Source: Azonexus sp.
GTDB taxonomy: Bacteria > Pseudomonadota > Gammaproteobacteria > Burkholderiales > Rhodocyclaceae
Reading direction: 5' to 3'
Length of the DNA stretch: 64,000 nt
NCBI RefSeq assembly: GCF_023150235.1
Contig: NZ_JAKLLH010000006.1
Span: forward strand, 124,001-188,000
How positions within the stretch are numbered: position 1 is the first letter of the stretch; each line of letters starts with the position of its first letter. The notes under the pieces are model-generated. The model was given only the letters and a program-made list of their open reading frames with translations. It did not search any database and had not been told where the DNA came from. Position numbers and translations under genes: made by a program. Positions 55,373-64,000 of this stretch are shown in pieces.

Positions 55373-55933
55373 ATGACCGTCGACATGAATGAAATCAAGC
55401 GCGCGATGGCCGAGGCCGATTGCCTGGCCAGCCCGGAACAGGTCAATGCCGCACTCGACCGAATGGCCAGCGAGATCACCGCCCGCCTCGCCGACAGCAA
55501 CCCGCTGGTGTACACCGTGATGAACGGCGGCCTGATCGTTGCCGGTCGCCTGCTCGCCCGCCTCGACTTTCCGCTCGAAACCGCCTACCTGCACGCCAGC
55601 CGCTACGGCCACCAGCTCTCCGGCAACAGCCTGCTCGACTGGCGCGTGCGCCCGACCCAGGAGATCAAGGACCGTACCGTGCTGGTCATCGACGACATCC
55701 TCGACGAAGGCCACACCCTCAAGGCCATCTGCCAGCATTTGCGCGACGAAGGCGCCGCCAGCGTCCAAAGCGCCGTACTCGTTCACAAACTGCATGCGCG
55801 CAAGGCCGAGCCCGGCATGCGTGCCGACTTCACCGGCCTCGACATCCCCGACCGTTTCCTGTTCGGCTGCGGCATGGATTACAAGGGTTACTGGCGCAAC
55901 GCCCCCGGCATTTATGCCCTCAAGGGGCATTGA
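55373..55933 (+). CDS. hpt: Hypoxanthine-guanine phosphoribosyltransferase-type protein
   Basis: 186 residues: VMNGGLIVAGRLLARL, the PRPP motif VLVIDDILDEGHTLKAI and FGCGMDYKGYWRN near the C-terminus, which fits the HGPRT-like group in Betaproteobacteria. It should salvage hypoxanthine and/or guanine. The loop is DEGHT rather than the common DTGHT. Coupled to apt with 1 bp between stop and start. Confidence 0.88.
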   Translation: MTVDMNEIKRAMAEADCLASPEQVNAALDRMASEITARLADSNPLVYTVMNGGLIVAGRLLARLDFPLETAYLHASRYGHQLSGNSLLDWRVRPTQEIKDRTVLVIDDILDEGHTLKAICQHLRDEGAASVQSAVLVHKLHARKAEPGMRADFTGLDIPDRFLFGCGMDYKGYWRNAPGIYALKGH

Positions 55934-56104
55934 CCGGCCCGGCCACCACGGCGGAAAAAGCGACGGTCAGCCCCACGCCAGCCGTCGCTTGACTATTTTT
56001 TAAGCGGCTTTTGCGGTAGAATCCGCGCCTTGCCCGCACCACCCTCCGCACGCCCCCCGACAGCTTCGCCGCTGTCTTTTCTTTTTTCATCTCTCTGCTT
56101 TTAC

Positions 56105-57136
56105 ATGGAATTTGCCGGTTTTCAGCTCCGCAACAATCTCTTTGTCGCTCCGATGGCCGGGGTGACCGACCGTCCTTTCCGGCAACTCTGCAAGAAACTC
56201 GGCGCGGGCCTCGCCGTGTCCGAAATGGTGACCTCGAACTCGCTGCTTTACGGCAGCGCCAAAACCCTGCGCCGCGCCAATCACGACGGCGAAGTCGAGC
56301 CGATTTCGGTGCAGATCGCCGGCGCCGATCCGAAGATGATGGCCGAAGCGGCCAAGCACAACGTCGATAACGGCGCCCAGATCATCGACATCAACATGGG
56401 TTGCCCGGCCAAGAAGGTCTGCAACGTGATGGCCGGCTCGGCGCTGATGCAGAACGAGCTGCTGGTCGGCGAAATTCTCGATGCCGTGGTCGCCGCCGTC
56501 CCGGATACCCCGGTGACGCTGAAATTCCGTACCGGCTGGAACCTGGCCAACCGCAACGCGCCGAACATCGCCCGCATCGCCGAGAACGCCGGCATCCGCG
56601 CCGTCGCCATCCACGGCCGGACGCGCTGCCAGCAATACACCGGCGACGCCGAGTACGAGACCATTGCCTACGTCAAGACGCTGGTCAACATCCCGGTGAT
56701 CGCCAACGGCGACATCACCACGCCCGAGAAGGCCAGGCTGGTGCTGGAAAAAACCGGCGCCGACGGCCTGATGATCGGCCGCGCCGCGCAAGGCCGGCCG
56801 TGGCTGTTCCGCGAGATCGAGCATTACCTGAAGACCGGCGAGAAGTTGCCGCCGGCACCGGTGGCTGAAATCCACGCCATCCTGCTCGCTCACCTCGAAG
56901 ACCTCTACGCCTTTTACGGGCTGGAGACCGGGGTGAAGGTCGCGCGCAAGCACATCAGCTGGTATACCAAGGGCCTGATCGGCTCGGCAGCCTTCCGCAA
57001 AATCATGAACACACTACCGACGGTCGAGTTGCAACGCGGCGCGGTCGACGACTTCTTCCTGCGTTATGCTGAAGCGCACGAGCACCTGCAGTACGAAGAA
57101 CACAAACAAAATCCAGAGAAGGAGTTGGCAGCATGA
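56105..57136 (+). CDS. dusB: tRNA-dihydrouridine synthase B
   Basis: 343 residues: LFVAPMAGVTDRPFRQLC, INMGCPAKKVCNVMAGSALM with the catalytic Cys, KFRTGW, AIHGRTRCQQYTG, VIANGDITTPEKA and GLMIGRAAQGRPWLF. It reduces specific uridines in tRNA D-loops using FMN. ATG 56105 fits family starts; the frame open upstream to 56030 is Pro/Ser-rich leader. A TAGAAT -10-like box is at 56017. The stop overlaps fis by 4 bp, the classic dusB-fis operon. Confidence 0.96.
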   Translation: MEFAGFQLRNNLFVAPMAGVTDRPFRQLCKKLGAGLAVSEMVTSNSLLYGSAKTLRRANHDGEVEPISVQIAGADPKMMAEAAKHNVDNGAQIIDINMGCPAKKVCNVMAGSALMQNELLVGEILDAVVAAVPDTPVTLKFRTGWNLANRNAPNIARIAENAGIRAVAIHGRTRCQQYTGDAEYETIAYVKTLVNIPVIANGDITTPEKARLVLEKTGADGLMIGRAAQGRPWLFREIEHYLKTGEKLPPAPVAEIHAILLAHLEDLYAFYGLETGVKVARKHISWYTKGLIGSAAFRKIMNTLPTVELQRGAVDDFFLRYAEAHEHLQYEEHKQNPEKELAA

Positions 57137-57366
57137 GCCAACAGGACATTTCCGCCTGCGTCCAGGGGGCGCTGGAACAGTATTTTCGCGATCTGGACGG
57201 TGAAAAGCCGTGCGCGATCTATGAAATGGTGCTCAAGAGCATCGAACGCCCGATGCTCGAAATCGTGCTCGAAAAAGCCGGCAACAACCAGACGCTGGCC
57301 GCCGAGATGCTCGGCATCAACCGCAACACCCTGCGCAAGAAGCTGACCGAACATCAACTGCTTTGA
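57133..57366 (+). CDS. fis: DNA-binding protein Fis
   Basis: 77 residues, the short betaproteobacterial Fis. N-terminal LEQYFRDLDGEKPCAIYEMVLKSIERPML; C-terminal helix-turn-helix GNNQTLAAEMLGINRNTLRKKL. A nucleoid protein that bends DNA and activates rRNA and growth genes. Translationally coupled to dusB. Confidence 0.96.
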   Translation: MSQQDISACVQGALEQYFRDLDGEKPCAIYEMVLKSIERPMLEIVLEKAGNNQTLAAEMLGINRNTLRKKLTEHQLL

Positions 57367-57470
57367 GGATCGAGGATCCAGCCATTAGCTGCTAGTAAGC
57401 CTCTAGCTCCCAGGCAACGCGATCCTGAATCCTCACTGCTCGATCCTAACTCCTAATCACTCGATCCTAA
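57363..57470. repeat. GATCCT-type repeats between fis and purH
   Basis: Repeated words GGATCGAGGATCC, GATCCTGAATCCT, CTCGATCCTAA, CTCCTAATCA and CTCGATCCTAAT. The same words occur at 16741-16765 and 18204-18268. They fill the whole fis-purH gap up to the purH ATG; no gene inside. Confidence 0.75.
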
Positions 57471-57471
57471 T

Positions 57472-59088
57472 ATGTCCATCAAACAAGCGCTGATTTCCGT
57501 CTCCGACAAGACGGGTGTTCTCGAATTCGCCCAAGGCCTCGCCGCTCAAGGCGTCAAGCTGCTGTCCACCGGCGGCACCGCCAAAATGCTGCGCGACGCC
57601 GGGTTGACCGTGACCGAGATCGGCGACTACACCGGTTTCCCGGAAATGCTCGACGGCCGCGTCAAGACCCTGCACCCGAAGGTGCACGGCGGCATCCTGG
57701 CCCGCCGCGACCTGGCCGAGCACATGGCGACCATCGAACAGCACGGCATTCCGATGATCGACCTGGTCTGCGTGAACCTCTACCCGTTCGCCGCCACCAT
57801 CGCCAAGGCCGGCGTCACGCTCGAAGACGCGATTGAAAACATCGACATCGGCGGTCCGGCGATGGTCCGTTCCTCGGCCAAGAACTACAACGGCGTCGCC
57901 ATCGTCACCGACCCGGCCGACTACCAGCCGCTGCTCGACGAGATGAAAGCCAACGGCGGCGCACTGGCCCTGGCGACCCGCTTCGGCCTGGCCAAGAAGG
58001 CCTTCACCCACACCGCCCGTTACGACAGCATGATCGCCAACTGGCTGACCGGCCTCGACGAAGGCGCCGAAGCCAAGCCGGCGGAAGCCGCCCCGACCCC
58101 GTCGGTGTTCCCGGCCAAGCTGCAACTGGCCTTCGACCGCAGCGAAATCCTGCGCTACGGCGAAAACTCACACCAGCAAGCCGCCTTCTACCGCGACACC
58201 GTTGCCCTGCCGGGCAGCATCGCCGCCTACACCCAGCTGCAGGGCAAGGAACTGTCCTACAACAACATCGCCGACTCCGATGCGGCCTGGGAATGCGTCA
58301 AGAGCTTCGACGCGAGTGTTGGCCAACTCGCCTGCGTCATCGTCAAGCACGCCAACCCGTGCGGCGTCGCCATCGACGCCAAGCTGCTCGGCGCCTACGA
58401 AAAGGCCTTCCAGACCGACTCCACCTCCGCTTTCGGCGGCATCATCGCCTTCAACGGCGAAGTCGGCATCGACGTCGTCGAGGCAATGAACGCCCGCAAG
58501 CACTTCGTCGAAGTGCTGATCGCCCCCTCCTTCACCGCCGAAGCCCGGACCGCGCTCGCCGCCAAGGCCAACCTGCGCGTGCTGGTCGTACCACTGGGTG
58601 AAAACAAGGGCCGCAATCTCAACAAGCTGGAATTGAAGCGCGTCGGCGGCGGCCTGCTGGTGCAGACGGCCGACGACTTCACCGCGCAAGCCAGCGGCCT
58701 GAAGGTGGTGACCAAGGTGCAGCCGACCGCCCGGCAGATCGAAGACCTGCTCTTCGCCGAGCGCGTCGCCAAGTTCGTCAAGTCCAACGCCATCGTCTTC
58801 TGCGGCGGCGGCATGACGCTCGGTGTCGGTGCCGGCCAGATGAGCCGCGTCGATTCGACCAAGATCGCCTGCATCAAGGCGCAGAACGCCGGCCTCGGCC
58901 TCAAGGGCTCGGTGGTCGCCTCCGACGCCTTCTTCCCGTTCCGCGACGGCGTCGATGTGCTGGCCGAAGCCGGTGCCGTTGCCGTCATTCAGCCAGGTGG
59001 CTCGATGCGCGACGAAGAAGTGATCGCAGCAGCGGATGAACACGGGATTGCGATGGTTTTCACGGGTGCGCGTCACTTCCGTCACTAA
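57472..59088 (+). CDS. purH: Bifunctional AICAR formyltransferase / IMP cyclohydrolase
   Basis: 538 residues. The N-terminal cyclohydrolase (about 1-195) shows [38 protein letters not shown] and [17 protein letters not shown]. The C-terminal formyltransferase (about 200-538) shows [55 protein letters not shown] and [18 protein letters not shown]. Together they perform the last two steps to IMP. No conventional ribosome site is visible, because the GATCCT repeats abut the ATG. Confidence 0.97.
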   Translation: MSIKQALISVSDKTGVLEFAQGLAAQGVKLLSTGGTAKMLRDAGLTVTEIGDYTGFPEMLDGRVKTLHPKVHGGILARRDLAEHMATIEQHGIPMIDLVCVNLYPFAATIAKAGVTLEDAIENIDIGGPAMVRSSAKNYNGVAIVTDPADYQPLLDEMKANGGALALATRFGLAKKAFTHTARYDSMIANWLTGLDEGAEAKPAEAAPTPSVFPAKLQLAFDRSEILRYGENSHQQAAFYRDTVALPGSIAAYTQLQGKELSYNNIADSDAAWECVKSFDASVGQLACVIVKHANPCGVAIDAKLLGAYEKAFQTDSTSAFGGIIAFNGEVGIDVVEAMNARKHFVEVLIAPSFTAEARTALAAKANLRVLVVPLGENKGRNLNKLELKRVGGGLLVQTADDFTAQASGLKVVTKVQPTARQIEDLLFAERVAKFVKSNAIVFCGGGMTLGVGAGQMSRVDSTKIACIKAQNAGLGLKGSVVASDAFFPFRDGVDVLAEAGAVAVIQPGGSMRDEEVIAAADEHGIAMVFTGARHFRH

Positions 59089-59108
59089 TTTTCACGAAAG
59101 GGATAGCC

Positions 59109-60275
59109 ATGATCGATAGTCTGACTATTCGAAATTTTCGATTATTTGACGAGTTGGAAATCCCTAAGCTTGGGCAAGTGAACCTTATTGTCGGCAAAAA
59201 CAATAGTGGCAAAAGCTCCCTCTTAGAGGCCCTTAGCATCTTTGCCAGCCAAGGCAATCCTGCAACACTTAGTACACTACTTGGGCAGCACGATGAGAAC
59301 CTGCGTTTTGACAATCCGTTAGCCAATTCCGACATTGGTGCCTTGGAGTCCTCTTTCCGCCACTTTTTCCCCAAGCGAACATTCCCTGAGCGCGACGGCG
59401 CCCCCATTTACATTGGCGACAAGAACAAAGACTACTTTGTTCAGATTGAACACCGCCTTTTTCAAGAAGCATTTGAAGAAATACAAGACGAAGATGGTGA
59501 CATTGTCCGACGGTTAAAACGAATACCAGTTGAAAAAGACAGTCCAGATTTGTTTTCAGATCAGATTTCTCCAAACCAAGCGCTTCATATCTCCACTAAA
59601 CATCGCTCGTTTTGGCTTGATATTGATGACAGTTCACATATCCGTCGACGTAGTCGATTCGGCGGCGGGGAGCCTGGTGCCATACCTTACGTTTATGTTC
59701 CAACTGATTTTGTCACTCCTGAGCAACTCGCTGGAATGTGGGACAAGGCCGCGCTCACAGAAGCAGAAAACTATCTGCTACAGGCGCTACAGATAATTGA
59801 AGAGGACGTCACGGGCCTTGCTTTTGTATCAAAGGACGAAGGAGCGCTCTCAAGAGAAGCAAAACGCGTTGCTATCGTAAAGCTAAAAGACGAACCGTCG
59901 CCCATTCCATTAGCCGGCATGGGTGACGGAATGACTCGCGTATTACAAATTGTACTGTCGCTTTTCTCTGCCAAAGGCGGGATTCTCTTATTAGATGAGT
60001 TTGAAAACGGCCTGCATTACTCTGTACAAAAACAGGCGTGGGATCTAGTTCTCTTCCTTGCAAAGGAATTAAGTGTCCAGGTTTTCGCCACAACTCACAG
60101 CAGGGATTGCATAGAGGCGTTCTCTGCTGCTTCGATAGAAGACACCAAGATCGATGGCATGCTTTTCAGATTTGGGAAAAGCGTCGCGGCAAATGACAGA
60201 GGCCGCGTTTTTGCTACTGTCTTTACTGAGGAACGCTTAGGTCGCCTAACCGAAGCGAACATTGAGGTTCGGTAA
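59109..60275 (+). CDS. OLD/ABC-type ATPase, probable defence protein
   Basis: 388 residues. Start MIDSLTIRNFRLFDELEIPKL is typical of AAA15/AAA21 ATPases. Walker A GKNNSGKS (29-36), a signature-like LAGMGDGMTRVLQI (about 265), Walker B GILLLDEFENGLHYS (about 290-304) and an H-loop-like ATTHSRD (about 330). No nuclease domain is attached. It overlaps by 1 bp (TAATG) a second gene with TOPRIM residues, so ATPase and nuclease are split. This is the general plan of OLD-like and PARIS-like phage defence pairs. AT-rich compared with purH and purD. AAAGGG ribosome site 7-12 bp before ATG. Confidence 0.88.
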   Translation: MIDSLTIRNFRLFDELEIPKLGQVNLIVGKNNSGKSSLLEALSIFASQGNPATLSTLLGQHDENLRFDNPLANSDIGALESSFRHFFPKRTFPERDGAPIYIGDKNKDYFVQIEHRLFQEAFEEIQDEDGDIVRRLKRIPVEKDSPDLFSDQISPNQALHISTKHRSFWLDIDDSSHIRRRSRFGGGEPGAIPYVYVPTDFVTPEQLAGMWDKAALTEAENYLLQALQIIEEDVTGLAFVSKDEGALSREAKRVAIVKLKDEPSPIPLAGMGDGMTRVLQIVLSLFSAKGGILLLDEFENGLHYSVQKQAWDLVLFLAKELSVQVFATTHSRDCIEAFSAASIEDTKIDGMLFRFGKSVAANDRGRVFATVFTEERLGRLTEANIEVR

Positions 60276-60943
60276 TGACCCAAAAAACGCTGCTTGTAGA
60301 AGGCGAGGCTGACCAAATTTTCTTTGAGGCGCTATTGCGTACTATTGGTTACAAAAAACAAGAAATAACCGTAGGCCCCCCTAGGGAATATGGTGCGTCA
60401 GGCAACGGAAAGGGAAACGCAATTTTCATATTTGAAGATTTGCTGGATAGCTTAAACGATGGAAGAGTGACTAGACTTGGCTTGGTCGTGGATGCCGACT
60501 CCAAGAGTTCAGGTGGACTGGGCTTCCTTGCAACTTACCAGCGTATAGAAAAACTTCTTTCCCCTAGAGGATACGACGTCCAAACCCCTCCCTCAAATGT
60601 TGGTTTCGATGGTTTTATTTTTGATAATAGAAACGGATTGCCAAAAATTGGCATCTGGATAATGCCAACAAATAAGGCTGACGGCTATATAGAGGATTGG
60701 TGCCTTGCATCTGCGGCAGCGGCAGAAAATCAACTTGTCGCACAGGCGAGACAAGCGGTTAACAGTATCAACAACAAAAAATTTCCTGAGCACTTTTTTT
60801 CAAAGGCATGCACAAGTACATGGCTTGCTTGGCAGCGAACTCCAGGAGGAGGTTTGGGTAGCCTTATTGGAAACAAATTGTTAAATGAGAACAGTGAGTC
60901 TTACAAAGGTCTGAGCAATTGGCTGAGAAAGGTTTTTTATTAA
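60275..60943 (+). CDS. TOPRIM-like (DUF3226-type) protein partnered with the ATPase
   Basis: 222 residues. TOPRIM acidic residues: LLVEGEADQIFFEALL with Glu9 and Glu11, and LGLVVDADSKSSGG with Asp73 and Asp75. The rest (FDGFIFDNRNGLPKIGIWIMP, DGYIEDWCLASA) fits the DUF3226 group, which I know as TOPRIM-related. Probably a metal-dependent nuclease or its regulator, activated by the upstream ATPase. AT-rich. Its stop is 1 bp before the purD ATG. I cannot match the pair to a named system with certainty. Confidence 0.8.
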   Translation: MTQKTLLVEGEADQIFFEALLRTIGYKKQEITVGPPREYGASGNGKGNAIFIFEDLLDSLNDGRVTRLGLVVDADSKSSGGLGFLATYQRIEKLLSPRGYDVQTPPSNVGFDGFIFDNRNGLPKIGIWIMPTNKADGYIEDWCLASAAAAENQLVAQARQAVNSINNKKFPEHFFSKACTSTWLAWQRTPGGGLGSLIGNKLLNENSESYKGLSNWLRKVFY

Positions 60944-60944
60944 A

Positions 60945-62222
60945 ATGAAACTACTGGTAATCGGTTCCGGCGGCCGCGAGCACGCCATGGCCTGGAAGCT
61001 GGCCCAAACCCCCGGTCTGCAGAAGGTGTACGTCGCCCCGGGTAACGCCGGCACGGCGCGCGAGCACGAGCTGGAAAACATCGACATCACCGATCCAGCA
61101 GCTCTGGCCGATTTCGTCGAGCAGAACAAGATTCACCTCACCCTGGTCGGCCCGGAAGCCCCGCTGGCGGCCGGTGTGGTTGACGTGTTCCGCGCCCGTG
61201 GCCTGAAGATTTTTGGCCCGACCAAGGCTGCCGCACAGCTTGAATCCTCGAAGGATTTCGCCAAGCGCTTCATGGCCCGCCACAACATTCCGACGGCCGG
61301 TTTCGAGACTTTTTCCGAGTCGACCGCGGCGCACGCTTACATCGACAAGAAGGGCGCTCCCATCGTGATCAAGGCCGACGGCCTGGCCGCCGGCAAGGGC
61401 GTCGTCGTGGCGATGAGTCTTGAAGAGGCTCACGCCGCCATCGACGACATGCTCTCCGGCAACAAGCTCGGCGATGCCGGCGCCCGCGTCGTGATCGAGG
61501 ATTTCCTCGACGGCGAGGAGGCGAGCTTCATCGTCATGGTCGACGGCAAGAACGTGCTGCCGCTGGCTTCCAGCCAGGATCACAAGCGTATCTTCGACGG
61601 CGACCAGGGGCCGAACACCGGCGGCATGGGCGCTTATTCCCCGGCCCCGTGCGTAACGCCGGAAGTGCACGCCAAGGCGATGCGCGAAATCATCCTGCCG
61701 ACGGTGCGGGGCATGGCTGCCGACGGCATTCCCTTCACCGGCTTCCTCTACGCTGGCCTGATGATCGGCAAGGACGGTTCGGTCAAGACGCTGGAATTCA
61801 ACTGCCGCATGGGCGACCCGGAAACGCAGCCGATCCTGATGCGGATGAAATCCGATTTTGCCCATCTGCTCGAACACGGCATTGCCGGCACGCTCGACCA
61901 GGTCGAGGCTGAGTGGGACCGTCGCATTGCCCTCGGGGTGGTGCTCGCCGCCGCACACTACCCGGACACGCCGAAGAAAGGCGATGTCATCGGTGGCCTG
62001 CCCAAAGGCAATCGTTTCGGCGAGGACTGCCACGTCTTCCATGCCGGCACGGTGGAAAGGGACGGCCAGGTACTGACCAATGGCGGGCGGGTACTGTGCG
62101 TGACCGCACTCGGCGAAAACATCAAACTGGCCCAGAAAGCAGCTTACGAGGCTGCCGCGCAGATCGCCTGGGAAGGGATGCAATATCGCAAGGATATCGG
62201 GCATCGGGCCGTCAGCCGATGA
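60945..62222 (+). CDS. purD: Phosphoribosylamine-glycine ligase (GARS)
   Basis: 425 residues: MKLLVIGSGGREHAMAWKL, VGPEAPLAAGVVD, SKDFAKRFMARHNIPTA, VIKADGLAAGKGVVVA, the ATP-grasp FLDGEEASFI, NTGGMGAYSPAP and EFNCRMGDPETQP. It joins glycine to phosphoribosylamine. The start follows the TOPRIM gene by 1 bp; the nearest ribosome-like word GAAAGG lies 14-19 bp upstream, inside that gene, so translation probably depends on coupling. Confidence 0.97.
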   Translation: MKLLVIGSGGREHAMAWKLAQTPGLQKVYVAPGNAGTAREHELENIDITDPAALADFVEQNKIHLTLVGPEAPLAAGVVDVFRARGLKIFGPTKAAAQLESSKDFAKRFMARHNIPTAGFETFSESTAAHAYIDKKGAPIVIKADGLAAGKGVVVAMSLEEAHAAIDDMLSGNKLGDAGARVVIEDFLDGEEASFIVMVDGKNVLPLASSQDHKRIFDGDQGPNTGGMGAYSPAPCVTPEVHAKAMREIILPTVRGMAADGIPFTGFLYAGLMIGKDGSVKTLEFNCRMGDPETQPILMRMKSDFAHLLEHGIAGTLDQVEAEWDRRIALGVVLAAAHYPDTPKKGDVIGGLPKGNRFGEDCHVFHAGTVERDGQVLTNGGRVLCVTALGENIKLAQKAAYEAAAQIAWEGMQYRKDIGHRAVSR

Positions 62223-62293
62223 TCGAGCCGCCGCGACAAGCAAGGCATGGCAGGTCCGTTGCCTTCTGCACCACTCACTGATGATTGAAGAGC

Positions 62294-64000
62294 ATGTTTG
62301 CCCAACCCCTGCCCGCCGATGCCGGGAAACTTCCTGAAGCGGTTCTGCAACGCATTTTCGAGCAGAGCCAGGAGGCTGTGCTGATCACCGATACCAGCAA
62401 TCGTATCGTTGCCGTCAACACCGCCTTCACGCGCCTGACCGGCTATGCGGCGGACGAGGTGCTGGGCCAGAACCCCGGCGTCCTCGCTTCCGGGCGCAAT
62501 ACGCCCGAGTTCTATGCGGAGATGTGGCAGACGCTGCAACGCTGCGGTGGCTGGCAGGGTGAAATCTGGGACAAGCGCAAGGATGGCAGCATGTATCCGA
62601 AGTGGCTGTCGATTTCTTCCATCGCCGACGAGTCCGGAACGGTCACCCACTACGTCGCCAACTTCACCGACATTACCGCCAGCAAGGAGGCGACCGCCCG
62701 CCTGACGCACCTGGCCTACCACGATCCGCTGACCGGGCTGCCCAACCGCCTGGCTTTCGAGACGCAGCTGTCGCAGGCGATTGCCACCTGTGACCGCCAG
62801 GGCAAGCAGATGGCGCTGATGCTGATCGATCTCGATAATTTCAAGAACATCAACGATTCGCTCGGGCACCACGTCGGCGACGAGTTGTTGCAGAAAGTTG
62901 CCGTCCGCCTGCGGCAGAGCCTGCGTTCCAGCGACTTGGTCGCTCGCCTCGGCGGCGACGAGTTCGTGGTCCTGCTGCCCGATCTCGACGACCCGCTGAT
63001 CGCCGCCCGAATCGCCGCCAAGCTGCAAGGGAGTCTTGCCGACAGCTACCAGGTGGCCGAACACATCCTCTACGCCACGCCCAGCATCGGTATCGGACTC
63101 TACCCCGACGACGGGCCGGACCCCGGCACCCTGCTGCGCAATGCCGACACGGCGATGTACTACGCCAAGAAGGCCGGGCGCAACAACCACCAGTTCTACG
63201 CACCGAAGATGAACGCCAGTGCCGGCGAGCGCCTGCAACTGGAAAACACCCTGCGCCATGCCATTGCCTCGATGGCTCCCGGCATTTCCGAGTTTGCCCT
63301 GCACTTTCAGCCACAGATCGACGCTGGCAGCAGCCGGGTGACCGCCGTCGAAGCCCTGTTGCGCTGGACCAGCCCGAAGCTGGGCAGTATTTCGCCGGCC
63401 CGCTTCATCCCGGTGGCCGAAGAATCCGGCCTGATGCAGCCGCTGGGCGACTGGGTGATCTGGGAAGCCTGCCACCACGCCCGCGCCTTCCGCGATGCCG
63501 GCCTCGACATCCGGGTTTCGATCAACGTTTCGGCACAGCAACTGCGGCACGAAAACCTGTTGCTCCTGATTCAGGGGGCGATGACCTGCTACGACCTGGT
63601 ACCGGGCGATATCGAGCTCGAAATCACCGAAAGCGCGGTGATGCAGAACCCGGACAAGACCCTGGCCCTGCTGCACCAGATCGCCGCCACCGGCATCACC
63701 CTGGCAATCGACGACTTCGGCACCGGCTATTCGTCGCTGGCTTACCTGAAACACATGCCGATCCGCCGGCTCAAGCTCGACCGTTCCTTCGTCAAGGACC
63801 TGGAAAGCAATCACAGCGATGCAGCGATCTGCTCGGCGACCATCGCCCTCGGCCACAAACTGGGGCTGGAGCTGGTGGCCGAAGGAATAGAGACTCCTGG
63901 CCAGCAGGCTTATCTGCGGCAACAAGAATGCGATCTGCTGCAAGGCTTCCTGTTCAGCAAGCCGCTACCGGCGGAGCAGTTGATCGCCTTCGTCAAGGCC
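62294..64000 (+). CDS. PAS-GGDEF-EAL c-di-GMP protein, 3' end cut by window
   Basis: 569 codons, open to the last base. PAS domain about 20-135 (ILQRIFEQSQEAVLITDTSN type, with WDKRKDGSMYPKWLSI), GGDEF intact at 220-224 (RLGGDEFVVLLP), EAL intact at 353-355 (VEALLRW) with DDFGTGYSSLAYLK and AEGIETPGQ. No membrane span. It is a second dual-domain protein of the type encoded at 5784, but with one PAS. ATG 62294 is used; no strong ribosome site is visible. The end of the EAL domain is almost reached (LLQGFLFSKPLP), so only a short tail is missing. Confidence 0.94.
   Translation, partial: MFAQPLPADAGKLPEAVLQRIFEQSQEAVLITDTSNRIVAVNTAFTRLTGYAADEVLGQNPGVLASGRNTPEFYAEMWQTLQRCGGWQGEIWDKRKDGSMYPKWLSISSIADESGTVTHYVANFTDITASKEATARLTHLAYHDPLTGLPNRLAFETQLSQAIATCDRQGKQMALMLIDLDNFKNINDSLGHHVGDELLQKVAVRLRQSLRSSDLVARLGGDEFVVLLPDLDDPLIAARIAAKLQGSLADSYQVAEHILYATPSIGIGLYPDDGPDPGTLLRNADTAMYYAKKAGRNNHQFYAPKMNASAGERLQLENTLRHAIASMAPGISEFALHFQPQIDAGSSRVTAVEALLRWTSPKLGSISPARFIPVAEESGLMQPLGDWVIWEACHHARAFRDAGLDIRVSINVSAQQLRHENLLLLIQGAMTCYDLVPGDIELEITESAVMQNPDKTLALLHQIAATGITLAIDDFGTGYSSLAYLKHMPIRRLKLDRSFVKDLESNHSDAAICSATIALGHKLGLELVAEGIETPGQQAYLRQQECDLLQGFLFSKPLPAEQLIAFVKA

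Noticed and set aside
55989-56022. TTGACT ... TAGAAT as a canonical promoter for dusB
   Set aside because: The spacing is 22 bp, too long; only the TAGAAT box is retained as a weak hint.
62144-63943. 599-codon open frame opposite the second GGDEF-EAL gene
   Set aside because: Shadow frame; the forward frame has PAS, GGDEF and EAL motifs throughout.
1-64000. CRISPR array, tRNA or rRNA genes
   Set aside because: No regular direct repeats with unique spacers were found, and I saw no tRNA-like TpsiC/acceptor pattern or rRNA sequence by reading; a tRNA search program would be decisive.

Overview
The window looks like a chromosomal segment of a GC-rich betaproteobacterium, most likely a Rhodocyclales member of the Dechloromonas/Azonexus type. 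This is inferred from gene orders (lptD-surA-pdxA-rsmA divergent from amgK-murU; dusB-fis-purH-purD; a glycolysis/Calvin-type run of fbp, tkt, gap, epd, pgk, pyk, fba), the class II Calvin-type aldolase, a two-domain polyphosphate:AMP phosphotransferase and many c-di-GMP and chemosensory proteins. No 16S gene is present, so the placement is not proven. I saw no tRNA, rRNA or CRISPR array.

Layout. 1-8.3 kb: end of a hybrid histidine kinase, then leftward yggX, argA, pap, rsmE, then a rightward PAS-GGDEF-EAL protein. 8.4-19.4 kb: sugar-phosphate genes, interrupted by a SUMF1-like exported protein and a four-helix-bundle gene. 19.5-28 kb: a 33-residue membrane protein, a DUF3422 protein, purC, a 1-kb repeat-rich non-coding stretch, a Fic protein with its own inverted-repeat operators, a 5'-truncated DUF2189 gene, prlC and an exported glutaredoxin. 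28.2-33 kb: a leftward operon whose four products all carry export signals (FecR domain, OmpA-like lipoprotein, WD40-caspase, glycine-zipper lipoprotein). 33-44 kb: xth, a Crp/Fnr regulator with a likely target gene, the outer-membrane biogenesis operon, amgK-murU and an Abi_2/HEPN gene next to a candidate small structured RNA. 44-56 kb: pepP-ubiH, a five-gene chemosensory-like operon without recognisable CheW, CheR or CheB, menA, a purine permease and two phosphoribosyltransferases. 56-64 kb: dusB-fis, purH, an AT-rich ATPase/TOPRIM gene pair slotted exactly between purH and purD, purD and a second PAS-GGDEF-EAL protein cut by the window end.

Central metabolism, purine synthesis and salvage, and envelope assembly form the backbone. 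Accessory genes (four-helix bundle, Fic, Abi_2, ATPase/TOPRIM) sit singly at tight junctions between backbone genes, not in one island.

Four repeat families run through the window: a short palindrome with core CACGGTCGACCGTG, found between and inside genes; a 133-161-nt multi-hairpin element present three times, always between convergent genes and always in the same orientation; a diverged ~170-200-nt module beside two of those copies; and GATCCT-type direct/inverted repeats around pgk-pyk-fba and between fis and purH. The best candidates for under-described biology are the ATPase/TOPRIM pair, the HEPN gene with its adjacent RNA, the exported caspase operon, the chemosensory-like operon and the palindrome family.
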